NCBI GenBank assembly: GCA_017303905.1
Contig: JAFLBH010000001.1
Coordinates: 1,155,809-1,219,808 of the forward strand
DNA length: 64,000 nt
Origin: Bacteroidota bacterium
Lineage (GTDB): Bacteria; Bacteroidota; Bacteroidia; B-17B0; Aurantibacillaceae
Direction of reading: 5' to 3'
Both the position numbers and the translations under genes were made by a program. The number at the start of each line of letters is the position of its first letter. Position 1 is the first letter of the stretch. Under the pieces are notes generated by a model that saw only the letters and a program-made list of their open reading frames with translations, searched no databases and had not been told where the DNA came from. Positions 47,452 through 55,311 of the stretch are shown here, piece by piece.

Positions 47452-48318
47452 ATGCGTCAGCTTAAGATTACCAAGCAAATCACGAATCGTGAAACTGCAT
47501 CCCTTGATATGTATTTACAGGATATTGGCAAAGTTGAATTAATAACGGCCGATGAAGAGGTGGATTTGGCTCGAAAAATCAAGGCGGGTGATCAAAGAGC
47601 ATTGGATAAATTGGTAAAATCCAATCTGCGTTTCGTAGTATCGGTTTCTAAGCAATACCAAAACCAGGGATTAAGTCTGCCTGATTTAATTAACGAAGGA
47701 AATTTAGGTTTAATAAAAGCGGCGCAACGTTTTGATGAAACACGCGGATTTAAATTTATTTCTTACGCGGTGTGGTGGATTCGCCAGAGTATTTTACAGG
47801 CATTGGCTGAACAAAGCCGTATTGTGCGTTTACCTTTGAATAAAATTGGTGCCATCAATAAAATCAATAAAACGTATTCAAAGTTAGAGCAGGACTTGGA
47901 GCGCGAACCAAGTTATGATGAAGTGGCAGAGGCATTAGATATGTTACCGGGAGATATTATGGATACGCTTAAAAACAACAACCGTCATTTAAGCATGGAT
48001 GCTCCTTTAAGTAACGGCGAAGATGGCGGTACCATGTATGATTTGTTGGAAAATCCAAGCGTGATTAGTCCGGATAAGGAATTAATAGGCGAGAGTTTAC
48101 GTAAAGAAATTGAGCGTGCTTTATCTACTTTAACAGGAAGAGAAGCTGATGTAGTAAGATTATATTTTGGATTGAGCGGTGGCCATGCACATTCTTTGGA
48201 AGAGATTGGCGAAAAATTTGATTTAACACGTGAACGTGTGCGTCAGATTAAAGAAAAAGCAGTACGCAGATTAAAGCACGGTTCCAGAAGTAAATTACTA
48301 AAGGCTTATTTGGGATAA
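47452..48318 (+). CDS. rpoD: Primary RNA polymerase sigma factor (short Bacteroidota sigma-70)
   Basis: 288 residues, the housekeeping sigma factor. Region 1.2 is '[20 protein letters not shown]', region 2 has '[20 protein letters not shown]' and '[20 protein letters not shown]', region 3 begins after '[12 protein letters not shown]', and region 4 ends with '[20 protein letters not shown]'. It lacks region 1.1, as the Bacteroidota primary sigma factors do; these read the -33 TTG / -7 TAnnTTTG promoters seen across this window. Its stop abuts the stop of the convergent dtd gene with no base between. Confidence 0.96.
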   Translation: MRQLKITKQITNRETASLDMYLQDIGKVELITADEEVDLARKIKAGDQRALDKLVKSNLRFVVSVSKQYQNQGLSLPDLINEGNLGLIKAAQRFDETRGFKFISYAVWWIRQSILQALAEQSRIVRLPLNKIGAINKINKTYSKLEQDLEREPSYDEVAEALDMLPGDIMDTLKNNNRHLSMDAPLSNGEDGGTMYDLLENPSVISPDKELIGESLRKEIERALSTLTGREADVVRLYFGLSGGHAHSLEEIGEKFDLTRERVRQIKEKAVRRLKHGSRSKLLKAYLG

Positions 48319-48771
48319 TTATTCTTTACTCTTACTATCAATTATTATAGTCACCGGACCATCATTGATTAATTCTACTTTCATGTCGGCACCGAATTCA
48401 CCGGTTGCGCATTTTTTTCCTAATTCATTTTCCGTTTTTTTAATGAAGGCTTCGTAAAGTGGAATCGCTTTTTCAGGACGCGCCGCTTTGATAAAGGAAG
48501 GTCTATTTCCTTTTTGCGTAGAAGCGTGTAAAGTAAACTGACTCACTAATAAAATATCACCACTCACATCTTTCACACTTAAGTTCATTTTACCTTCTGC
48601 ATCCGAAAAGATGCGCATGTTCACCATTTTCTGAACCAGCCATTCGATGTCTTTGTCGTCATCGGCATCTTCAATCCCCACTAAAACCATTAAGCCGTTT
48701 TGAATGGAAGAATATATAGCGCCGTTTATAGTTACGGAAGCTTTACTGACTCTCTGAATGACTAATCGCAT
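48319..48771 (-). CDS. dtd: D-aminoacyl-tRNA deacylase
   Basis: 150 residues from ATG 48771. It frees D-amino acids (and mischarged Gly) from tRNA, protecting translation. Family motifs: N-terminal 'MRLVIQRVSKASVTING', 'GLMVLVGIEDADDDKDIEWL', the active-site 'ILLVSQFTLHASTQKGNRPS', and 'FGADMKVELINDGPVTIIID', where NDGPVT replaces NPGPVT. The frame opens at a TTG (48777), but the family starts at the Met of MRLVIQRV. The end abuts rpoD. Confidence 0.96.
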   Translation of the reverse strand: MRLVIQRVSKASVTINGAIYSSIQNGLMVLVGIEDADDDKDIEWLVQKMVNMRIFSDAEGKMNLSVKDVSGDILLVSQFTLHASTQKGNRPSFIKAARPEKAIPLYEAFIKKTENELGKKCATGEFGADMKVELINDGPVTIIIDSKSKE

Positions 48772-48819
48772 AATCAAAAAATTTGGTTAAATTTACGTTT
48801 ATTCAATTATACTTTTAAA

Positions 48820-49818
48820 ATGAAAAAAATTCTTTTGTTTTCCCTTTTGGCTTTGGCCATTGTTTCCTGTAAAAAAGATACCAAGAGTGAACCGGAGCCT
48901 ACTCCTGAACCACCTACGAGTAATTGTCCTCCTCCGTCTTGTACTTCACCAAGTACGGTTTTTACCACTTCGCAAAGCGGACCATTCCTGGTATTTAAAT
49001 TTAAATTTGATTCCACGCAGGCACGATTAGATAATTTTGGAAATCCTTCAAGTATACCTTCAGGTAATGCAGCTTTTTCGCCTGTGTTTAATAAAATGTC
49101 GGCACACTATATTGAGATTGCTCCTAACAGTACAACTCAAGTAGGCGGCGGACAAGTTTTATATAGAGCACCTGAAACTAACTGCGGACTAACCTCAGCG
49201 AACTCTCCGAGTGCGTCAATCATTTATTGTCAGTCGATACAAGTAGGTGATGGTGAAATTTTTTATAAAGTTCCAATCAGTCAGATTACACCGGGAAGTT
49301 ATCAGTGGTTACGTGTTTCTTTAGCGTATCAAAATTATGATATAGCTTTTAAGTCAACATCCTTACCCGGAACACAGTGGGGAACTATCGCGTCATTTGT
49401 AGGATTTCAAACTAACATGTCGCAGTATAAAATTAAAAACATGACCATGACGCCAACTGCCAGCTTAGGCATTAATGGTAATTACAAGCAAGGTTATTGG
49501 GGATTTGAAATGTCGAGCATTAGTTATACAACCGACGGACAAGCGGCAGGCACAACAGTTGTAAATCCAATCAGCGCCACCTCTCCGATTCCGGCAGGAA
49601 GTTGTTTGGTAACCGGTGAGTTTTTTAATAGCGTAGGCGGATTAACAATGCCATTAACCATAACAGGAACAGAAACCAGCGACGTTATCATTACAGTATC
49701 ATTATCTACCAACAAAAGTTTCGAATGGAAGGAAATGGTATTGGATGGATATTTCCAACCTGATGCCGGAGAATTTCCGGTGGATATGGGTATACGCGGT
49801 ATGATACCGAAGTATTAA
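48820..49818 (+). CDS. Outer-membrane or periplasmic lipoprotein of unknown function
   Basis: 332 residues. The lipoprotein signal 'MKKILLFSLLALAIVSC' has Cys17 as lipid site, followed by a Glu/Pro/Thr linker with two Cys ('NCPPPSCTSPS'). The body is a single beta-rich domain with 'FLVFKFKFDSTQARLDNFGN' and 'AHYIEIAPNSTTQVGGGQVL', a Gly/Thr-rich middle, and a C-terminal 'FEWKEMVLDGYFQPDAGEFP' with 'VDMGIRGMIPKY'. The layout resembles small Bacteroidota lipoproteins, some of which bind ligands, but I do not recognise the family. It is transcribed alone and ended by the terminator at 49837. Confidence 0.8.
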   Translation: MKKILLFSLLALAIVSCKKDTKSEPEPTPEPPTSNCPPPSCTSPSTVFTTSQSGPFLVFKFKFDSTQARLDNFGNPSSIPSGNAAFSPVFNKMSAHYIEIAPNSTTQVGGGQVLYRAPETNCGLTSANSPSASIIYCQSIQVGDGEIFYKVPISQITPGSYQWLRVSLAYQNYDIAFKSTSLPGTQWGTIASFVGFQTNMSQYKIKNMTMTPTASLGINGNYKQGYWGFEMSSISYTTDGQAAGTTVVNPISATSPIPAGSCLVTGEFFNSVGGLTMPLTITGTETSDVIITVSLSTNKSFEWKEMVLDGYFQPDAGEFPVDMGIRGMIPKY

Positions 49819-49836
49819 TTTTTTAATCAAATTCCT

Positions 49837-49870
49837 AAAAGCCCTTTCAGTTCGAAGGGCTTTTTTGTTT
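49837..49870 (+). terminator. Rho-independent terminator of the lipoprotein gene
   Basis: 10-bp perfect stem AAAAGCCCTT (49837-49846), loop TCAGTTCG, AAGGGCTTTT (49855-49864), followed by TTGTTTT. It lies 18 bases past the stop. Confidence 0.88.
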
Positions 49871-49908
49871 TGCTACAATTTGTAGCCATCAATTGCTATG
49901 TTACGTGC

Positions 49909-49916
49909 TAACTTTG
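49909..49916 (+). promoter_or_regulatory. Candidate -7 box of the radical SAM gene
   Basis: TAACTTTG, a perfect match, 18 to 21 bases before the ATGs at 49935/49938. It makes the TTG-started extension at 49893 impossible to translate from this promoter. Confidence 0.5.
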
Positions 49917-49937
49917 TTTCATCAATTATTGCTTATG

Positions 49938-51005
49938 ATGGAACTTACCGATACATATTTCAAAGGCCGCGGCTCACAACTGAACACACATAATAAGTTT
50001 AACCGCCATCAATACGTTCAGGAATATAAAGAGGTTCTGGATGAAGAATTTTTAGTGAATCATAAAACTGAAATTATTTACACGCATCCTAAAACCATCA
50101 TTAATAAAGTCGATAGTCCGGATATTCCGGGTGAATATTCTCTAAATCCATATCAGGGTTGTGAGCATGGCTGCGTGTATTGTTACGCGCGCAACACGCA
50201 TGAGTATTGGGGCTATAGCGCGGGATTGGATTTTGAGCAGAAAATCATTGTGAAACAAAATGCGGTTGAGGTTCTGGAAAAACAATTCAGCAGCAAAAAA
50301 TGGAAGCCTTCTGCCATTATGCTTTCAGGGAATACAGATTGTTATCAGCCTATCGAAAAGGAATTGGAAATTACACGTCGCATTTTGCAGACTTGTTTAA
50401 AGTTTAAACATCCGGTTGGAATCATAACCAAAAACGCATTAGTGTTGCGCGATTTGGATATTCTTTCCGAACTGGCAAAGCATAATCTTGTATCCGTAAT
50501 GATTTCGATTACTGGAACCGATGAATCCATCCGACAAAAATTAGAACCAAGAACATCAACCTATAAAAATCGTTTTAAAGCTTTAGCGGCTTTAAGTGCA
50601 CACAACATTCCTTGTGGAGTGATGATTGCTCCTGTTATTCCGGGCATCAATAATCATTGTATTCCTGAAGTGATGGAGCTCGCTGCAAAATCAGGCGCAA
50701 AGTTTGCAGGTTACACCATGGTGAGATTAAATGGTGCTATTGGTCCTGTATTTAAAGACTGGCTTATTAAAAATTTTCCTGACCGCGCCGATAAAGTGTG
50801 GAATCAGATTTGTGAAGCGCACGATGGTGATGTGAAGGATTCAAGATTTGGTGTTCGCATGCGCGGACAAGGCCATATGGCGGAAAGTGTGAGACAATTG
50901 TTTCGTTTGTCTAAACTGAGATTTATGAAAGAAGAATTAAAATTTGAATTCAACACTTCCGCTTTTAATTATAAAGCCGGAGACATTCAAATGAGTTTGT
51001 TCTAG
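49938..51005 (+). CDS. PA0069-type radical SAM protein (SplB-like)
   Basis: 355 residues (ATG 49935, one codon earlier, is equally possible). The radical SAM cluster motif is 'NPYQGCEHGCVYCYARNTH' with Cys75, Cys79 and Cys82 as CxxxCxxC. Further motifs: 'IMLSGNTDCYQPIEKELEIT', 'GIITKNALVLRDLDIL', 'VSVMISITGTDESIRQKLEP' and 'VMIAPVIPGINNH'. These match the SplB-related family often named PA0069 or Rv2578c, whose substrate is not known. Spore photoproduct lyase is a distant relative, but there is no spore former here. The stop interlocks with that of the convergent gene (CTAG, 51002-51005). Confidence 0.9.
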   Translation: MELTDTYFKGRGSQLNTHNKFNRHQYVQEYKEVLDEEFLVNHKTEIIYTHPKTIINKVDSPDIPGEYSLNPYQGCEHGCVYCYARNTHEYWGYSAGLDFEQKIIVKQNAVEVLEKQFSSKKWKPSAIMLSGNTDCYQPIEKELEITRRILQTCLKFKHPVGIITKNALVLRDLDILSELAKHNLVSVMISITGTDESIRQKLEPRTSTYKNRFKALAALSAHNIPCGVMIAPVIPGINNHCIPEVMELAAKSGAKFAGYTMVRLNGAIGPVFKDWLIKNFPDRADKVWNQICEAHDGDVKDSRFGVRMRGQGHMAESVRQLFRLSKLRFMKEELKFEFNTSAFNYKAGDIQMSLF

Positions 51006-51601
51006 TTTGAATTTGTTTTAATGAACTTCCCGCGGTAAGCGTTGCCGTTGATATCAATAATCATAAAGGCATAAAGTCCGATTGGTAAACCGGAAACATT
51101 CACTGTTATTCTGTCGGATGAATTGCCGTTTGTCTCTCCCATTTTTCTACCGAAACGATCATAAATTTTCATTTCATAATAGAAATAGCTTTTATTCAGA
51201 AATTTAATATTGAGTATATCTTCGGTGGGTTGCGGAAAAATAATCATATCGGTGAATGAGGCAGCCACATCAACACGCAACATATTCGAGTAATCTCCGG
51301 GAGGAATTAATATCCTGTAAAAATTAGGCGTGGTTTTATTGGGTGAAAAATCAGTATAAGCATAAGTTTCGTTGGAAGAATTATTTCCGCAAATTCCGGG
51401 ATAGACGTAAACAGGATTTAAGTTTAAAGAATCAGATCCTTTTAAAACATTATATCCGGCACAAGCTGTACCTGAAGAAATGGTAAAATTTAAACGAACC
51501 GAATCGCCCAAGGCTGTTGCTTTAAAATAGATGATGCGGCTTTGTGCATGTGCGCCAATAAAGACGAAGAAGAGAAGTAATGCCGACAACCAACGTTTCA
51601 T
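51002..51601 (-). CDS. Small secreted protein with T9SS type A-like sorting domain
   Basis: 199 residues. The signal peptide is MKRWLSALLLFFVFIGAHAQ. A short beta domain follows (~21-115, two Cys pairs: 'GTACAGY', 'YPGICGNN'), of Fn3-like style ('TDFSPNKTTPNFYRILI'). The last ~80 residues resemble a type A domain ('IIFPQPTEDILNIKFLNKS', 'YDRFGRKMG', 'GLYAFMIIDINGNAYRGK'). Pro-Gln-Pro replaces the usual Pro-Asn-Pro and the terminal strand is short, so sorting is likely but not certain. The frame opens at 51625; ATG 51601 starts the signal peptide. Function unknown. Confidence 0.8.
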   Translation of the reverse strand: MKRWLSALLLFFVFIGAHAQSRIIYFKATALGDSVRLNFTISSGTACAGYNVLKGSDSLNLNPVYVYPGICGNNSSNETYAYTDFSPNKTTPNFYRILIPPGDYSNMLRVDVAASFTDMIIFPQPTEDILNIKFLNKSYFYYEMKIYDRFGRKMGETNGNSSDRITVNVSGLPIGLYAFMIIDINGNAYRGKFIKTNSN

Positions 51602-51607
51602 AATGTA

Positions 51608-51638
51608 TAAAGTTAATCTATCCAACAGCTTATTTCAA
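51608..51638 (-). promoter_or_regulatory. Candidate promoter of the small sorted-protein gene
   Basis: On the minus strand TTG (51638-51636), 20 bases, TAACTTTA (51615-51608), one base off the -7 consensus, six bases upstream of the ATG at 51601. The leader would be nearly absent. Confidence 0.35.
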
Positions 51639-51778
51639 GCATTGGCCGTATTAATTTTAAGAGACAAAAGTTAATAAGTGTCAATAGCCTTTCGATATTA
51701 AACGAAAATTCGGAGGCTTTAGTCTATGCTCATTTTAACAATTACACCTAAAACCTTACATTAGCGCAAATTATTTTT

Positions 51779-53173
51779 ATGGAACGCAGTGCAATTACGA
51801 ATTATATCAACGCTAACAAAGAGCGATTTTTAAATGAACTTTTAGATTTGTTACGTATTCCTTCGGTGAGTGCCGACCCAAAATATGCAGGAGATGTAAA
51901 TAAAACGGCAGAGGTGGTTAAACAACGTTTGATAGAGGCCGGCGTTGATAATGTGGAAGTTTCTCCAACAAAAGGTTATCCTGTTGTTTACGGCGAAAAA
52001 ATAATTGATCCTAAAAAACCAACTGTTATTGTTTACGGGCATTACGATGTGCAGCCTGCCGACCCAATTAATTTATGGCATTCTCCACCCTTCGAACCGG
52101 TAATTAAGAAAACAGAAGTTCATCCGGATGGCGCCATTTTCGCGCGTGGTGCTTGCGATGATAAAGGACAAATGTACATGCATGTAAAGGCATTTGAACT
52201 GATGATGAAAACCGGAACATTGCCTTGTAATGTAAAGTTTATGATTGAAGGTGAGGAAGAAGTAGGTTCCGCGAATTTGGGAGATTGGATTATCAAAAAT
52301 AAAGCGCGTTTAAAAGGGGATGTAATTTTAATTTCAGATACATCCATGATTGCTAAGGATATTCCAAGTATTGATACAGGCTTACGCGGATTAGCTTATA
52401 TGGAAGTAGAAGTTACAGGACCAAATCGTGATTTGCACAGTGGCGTTTATGGAGGTGCAGTTGCAAATCCTGTTAATGTATTGTGCAAGTTAATTGCTTC
52501 ATGTCATGATGAAAATAATCACATCACGATTCCGGGATTTTATGATGAGGTAGTTGAACTAACGAATGCCGAGCGCGCAGAGTTAAATTTAGCACCATTC
52601 GACATTAATGAATTTAAAAAGGATTTAAATATAGAGCAGGAGCAAGGCGAGAAGGGTTATACTACCATGGAAAGAACAGGTATCCGTCCGACTTTAGATG
52701 TGAATGGAATTTGGGGAGGTTATATTGGTGAGGGTGCAAAAACGGTTTTACCTTCTAAAGCATTTGCGAAAATAAGTATGCGCTTAGTACCAAATCAAAA
52801 TTCGGATGTGATTAGTAAGTTGTTCCAAAAATATTTTGAGAGTGTAGCGCCAAAATCAGTGAAGGTGAAAGTTACACCGCATCATGGCGGCGAACCTGTT
52901 GTAGTTACACCTGACTCACCAGGATTTAAAGCAGCAAGTTTGGCAATGACAGAATCATTCGGTAAAAAGCCGGTTCCGACTAGAGGAGGAGGAAGTATTC
53001 CAATTGTAGCATTGTTTAAAAAGGAATTAGGTTTAGATAGTATTTTATTTGGATTTGGTTTAGACACTGATGCTTTACATTCTCCAAACGAACATTATGG
53101 TTTGTTTAATTACTACAAGGGTATTGAAACTATTCCTTTATTCTATAAACACTTTAGCGAGTTAACTAAGTAA
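51779..53173 (+). CDS. M20-family dipeptidase (CNDP-like)
   Basis: 464 residues, a cytosolic di-zinc peptidase. Metal-binding and catalytic segments: 'VIVYGHYDVQPADPINLW' (His88), 'IFARGACDDKGQMYMHV' (bridging Asp), 'MIEGEEEVGSANL' (catalytic and ligand Glu), and 'DALHSPNEHYGLFNYYKGI' (His ligand). The lid/dimerisation domain has 'GLRGLAYMEVEVTGPNRDLH'. The layout matches carnosinase-like dipeptidases widely called 'dipeptidase'; the substrate is not certain. Its stop shares a base with the next ATG, so the small membrane protein is translationally coupled. Confidence 0.93.
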   Translation: MERSAITNYINANKERFLNELLDLLRIPSVSADPKYAGDVNKTAEVVKQRLIEAGVDNVEVSPTKGYPVVYGEKIIDPKKPTVIVYGHYDVQPADPINLWHSPPFEPVIKKTEVHPDGAIFARGACDDKGQMYMHVKAFELMMKTGTLPCNVKFMIEGEEEVGSANLGDWIIKNKARLKGDVILISDTSMIAKDIPSIDTGLRGLAYMEVEVTGPNRDLHSGVYGGAVANPVNVLCKLIASCHDENNHITIPGFYDEVVELTNAERAELNLAPFDINEFKKDLNIEQEQGEKGYTTMERTGIRPTLDVNGIWGGYIGEGAKTVLPSKAFAKISMRLVPNQNSDVISKLFQKYFESVAPKSVKVKVTPHHGGEPVVVTPDSPGFKAASLAMTESFGKKPVPTRGGGSIPIVALFKKELGLDSILFGFGLDTDALHSPNEHYGLFNYYKGIETIPLFYKHFSELTK

Positions 53174-53430
53174 TGACAGTTCCGGATTGGATTGGCACCA
53201 TTGGCGTTAGTTTGTTGTTATTGGCATTCGGACTTAATCTCTTAAAATTAATTAAAGCCGATTCGTATCTCTATTTGGTTTTTAACGTTATGGGTGCATT
53301 GTTGGCAGGACTTGCATCCATTCTCATAAACTATGTTCCATTTGTGATTTTAGAATTGGTGTGGATGCTCGTGTCGCTGTTTGCCTTGATGAAAAAAATA
53401 AATGATCGAAAAAAACCAAATGAAGTTTAA
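53173..53430 (+). CDS. Small integral membrane protein (CBU_0592-like)
   Basis: 85 residues, three hydrophobic segments (~7-25 'IGTIGVSLLLLAFGLNLL', ~33-52 'LYLVFNVMGALLAGLASILI', ~56-73 'VPFVILELVWMLVSLFAL') and a basic C-terminal tail ('KKINDRKKPNEV'). The pattern fits the CBU_0592 family of small membrane proteins, which has no known function. It begins at the last base of the dipeptidase stop and overlaps the next gene, so it sits inside a three-gene operon. Confidence 0.85.
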   Translation: MTVPDWIGTIGVSLLLLAFGLNLLKLIKADSYLYLVFNVMGALLAGLASILINYVPFVILELVWMLVSLFALMKKINDRKKPNEV

Positions 53431-53884
53431 AAGCATTTTTCAAATATTTATTTTATTAATCGCTGTTACGTTTTCTTCTTGTAAAGAATTTAAAGAAGTT
53501 GAAGTAGTGGGCGTTAAGGATTTTAAATTAAAGAAAATTGGTTTGGAAGGCATTGAGGCATTGATTGAGCTTAACATTAAGAACCCAAACAACATGGGTT
53601 TCTCCATTTATCCATCTGAGTTTGATATTATTTTCAGCGGAATGAATTTAGGGAAAGCAAAATTGAAGAAGCGAGTGCATATAGATGCCAATTGCGAAAA
53701 GGCCTACACATTTGAACTCAATTCCTCTTTTAAGGAGTTTAACTTTATGGATATTACAAAAATGCTAAGTGGTTCAAAATTAGGCACTATGCAAGTTAAA
53801 GGCGACCTAAAAGCCGGGAAAATGTGGGTAAAAAAGAAGTTCCCAATAGATTATAAGACCTCTGATTACAAGATGAGTAGATAA
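53420..53884 (+). CDS. LEA14-like (WHy-domain) lipoprotein
   Basis: 154 residues from ATG 53420. The lipoprotein signal 'MKFKSIFQIFILLIAVTFSSC' has Cys21 as lipid site. The body is a LEA14/WHy-type beta-sandwich: 'GVKDFKLKKIGLEGIEALIE', 'LNIKNPNNMGFSIYPSEFDI', where NPN is the WHy hallmark, then 'GKAKLKKRVHID'. LEA14 proteins are linked to desiccation or stress in plants, but bacterial lipoprotein members are uncharacterised. ATG 53402 is open but gives a poor signal, so 53420 is preferred. It overlaps the membrane protein by 11 bases. Function unknown. Confidence 0.82.
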   Translation: MKFKSIFQIFILLIAVTFSSCKEFKEVEVVGVKDFKLKKIGLEGIEALIELNIKNPNNMGFSIYPSEFDIIFSGMNLGKAKLKKRVHIDANCEKAYTFELNSSFKEFNFMDITKMLSGSKLGTMQVKGDLKAGKMWVKKKFPIDYKTSDYKMSR

Positions 53885-53938
53885 TCTAAAATCTAAAATT
53901 ATTCTAACAAATCCGTAACCTTTGTTAATAAGCTAACG

Positions 53939-53961
53939 TACAAGGAACAAAATCCCTTGTA
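53939..53961 (+). promoter_or_regulatory. Hairpin just before the ECF sigma start codon
   Basis: Perfect 7-bp stem TACAAGG (53939-53945), 9-base loop, CCTTGTA (53955-53961), ending two bases before the GTG start at 53964. It could hinder initiation, with the weak GTG, and so limit sigma factor synthesis. A -7-like TAACCTTTG (one extra base) lies 20 bases upstream. Confidence 0.4.
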
Positions 53962-53963
53962 TT

Positions 53964-54548
53964 GTGACTGATTCTGAACTTATAACTGCTATCTCTAAAA
54001 ATGATATCTCTGCCAAGAAGCAGTTCTATGAAACCTATTATCCGGTTTTATCAGGGATTTCTATCCGTTACGCAAAGAATAAAGCACAAAGCAATGAATT
54101 GTTGCAAAACGGAATGGCTCATTTGCTCTCTAACATTAGTAATTTTAAGTCGAATACCAATTTGATTTTAAGCGATTGGGCGCGTAATGAGTTTATTAAA
54201 TTTTGTGTAGAGTTTATAAGAAACATCCGCAGCGAGTATTATGTGGCCAGTACGGTTCGTGTAACGGATACGCCTGCTAAAAATTATGATTTGTTTGTGG
54301 ATACTGTTCTCACCGATTTTAAAAATGTAGAGTATGATGTATTGATAGAGTCGTTGCATCAATTGGTTCCATCACAACGTTTAATTTATAATTTACATGT
54401 GGTGGAAGAGTATGATTTGAGAAAGGCGGCCGATATTTTAGAAGCCAGCGAACAAACGGTAAAAGCGAATTTGGAGAAGGCGCGTTATAACCTTCAAAAA
54501 AATATAGATAAGAATTTTAAGTCGCAAAAAAATGAGCAGTCTGTTTAA
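53964..54548 (+). CDS. ECF-type RNA polymerase sigma factor
   Basis: 194 residues from a GTG; no other start fits. Region 2 (~10-90) has the helix-rich 'AKKQFYETYYPVLSGISIRY' with 'ILSDWARNEFIKFCVEFIRN', and region 4 (~125-185) has 'VPSQRLIYNLHVVEEYDLRK' with the helix-turn-helix 'AADILEASEQTVKANLEKAR'. There is no region 3, as usual for ECF factors. The next gene overlaps by 17 bases and encodes a membrane-anchored protein, the usual place for an anti-sigma factor. Targets are unknown; the secreted genes downstream are candidates. Confidence 0.85.
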   Translation: MTDSELITAISKNDISAKKQFYETYYPVLSGISIRYAKNKAQSNELLQNGMAHLLSNISNFKSNTNLILSDWARNEFIKFCVEFIRNIRSEYYVASTVRVTDTPAKNYDLFVDTVLTDFKNVEYDVLIESLHQLVPSQRLIYNLHVVEEYDLRKAADILEASEQTVKANLEKARYNLQKNIDKNFKSQKNEQSV

Positions 54549-55230
54549 TTACGAATTAGACGAAAAGAATATTCGTTCATCTTTGCTGAATGCAAAGCAT
54601 GCCGAGTTTTCCGAAGCTGCATGGCGCGATTTTGAAGAAAACTATTGCAAAGAAGTGTGTAATAAAAACTCCACTCTTTCCTTCATTAAACTCCCGGAAA
54701 TTAATTTAAACATTAACCGTAACATTATTTTACCTATCTTTTTTATTCTGGCATTGGTGGGTGTTTCGGCAATTCTTTTAAGTTTCATTGATTTCAAGCC
54801 GGATCAAGAGCAGGTTGAAAAAAAATTGGATCCGAATCCGAACAACTTCAAAGCAACGATTGCTCCTGAAAAAAAGGAAACAAAACAAGAGGTTGTCTCT
54901 AAGCCGGAACCTAAGACCATAGCGGTAAAAAAAGACAGTATTGTTTCGACACCTGCAAACTTGAACACACCGATTGTCACTTCAGTTCCTCCTGCTAGTT
55001 TAGCGGTTTCAGATGCTAACGCGGCCCGAGTAATGCCATCCACTAACAATCCGATTATCAAACCTGCTTCCGACAGTTTAACAGCTCAAACTACTGTACC
55101 ACGTATTCGCCGTAAGAAAAAAGAAAAGGTGCCGGCCGAGCAAATTGAAACCATTAAGGCGCCCGATTTAATGCAAGTGGAAACCGAAACCGCTGAGGCT
55201 GAACCGGAACTGGAAATTAAGCTGGATTAA
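54532..55230 (+). CDS. Single-pass membrane protein, probable anti-sigma factor
   Basis: 232 residues. A cytoplasmic N-terminal part (~1-62, with 'SEAAWRDFEENYCKEVCNKN') is followed by one membrane segment (~65-85, 'IILPIFFILALVGVSAILLS') and a long disordered, charged and Pro/Thr/Lys-rich periplasmic part (~90-232), ending in acidic repeats ('TETAEAEPELEIKLD'). The place after an ECF gene, the overlap of 17 bases and the topology suggest an anti-sigma factor. There is no Zn-binding His-Cys motif, so it would not be a ZAS family member. The assignment rests on position more than on sequence. Confidence 0.65.
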   Translation: MSSLFNYELDEKNIRSSLLNAKHAEFSEAAWRDFEENYCKEVCNKNSTLSFIKLPEINLNINRNIILPIFFILALVGVSAILLSFIDFKPDQEQVEKKLDPNPNNFKATIAPEKKETKQEVVSKPEPKTIAVKKDSIVSTPANLNTPIVTSVPPASLAVSDANAARVMPSTNNPIIKPASDSLTAQTTVPRIRRKKKEKVPAEQIETIKAPDLMQVETETAEAEPELEIKLD

Positions 55231-55279
55231 CCCAACCTTATTTTATTGTAAACCGTAAAGGATAAATGCTAAATATTAC

Positions 55280-55287
55280 TATATTTG
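55280..55287 (+). promoter_or_regulatory. Candidate -7 box of the first secreted paralog
   Basis: TATATTTG, a perfect match, 24 bases before the ATG at 55312; no TTG at the usual distance. It falls inside the TTG-started extension of the frame, which argues for ATG 55312. Confidence 0.45.
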
Positions 55288-55311
55288 GTACAATCATTAA
55301 ACTGTTTACGA

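Noticed and set aside
49938..51005. Spore photoproduct lyase
   Set aside because: Shares the radical SAM fold, but the motifs fit the PA0069-type family better and Bacteroidota do not sporulate.
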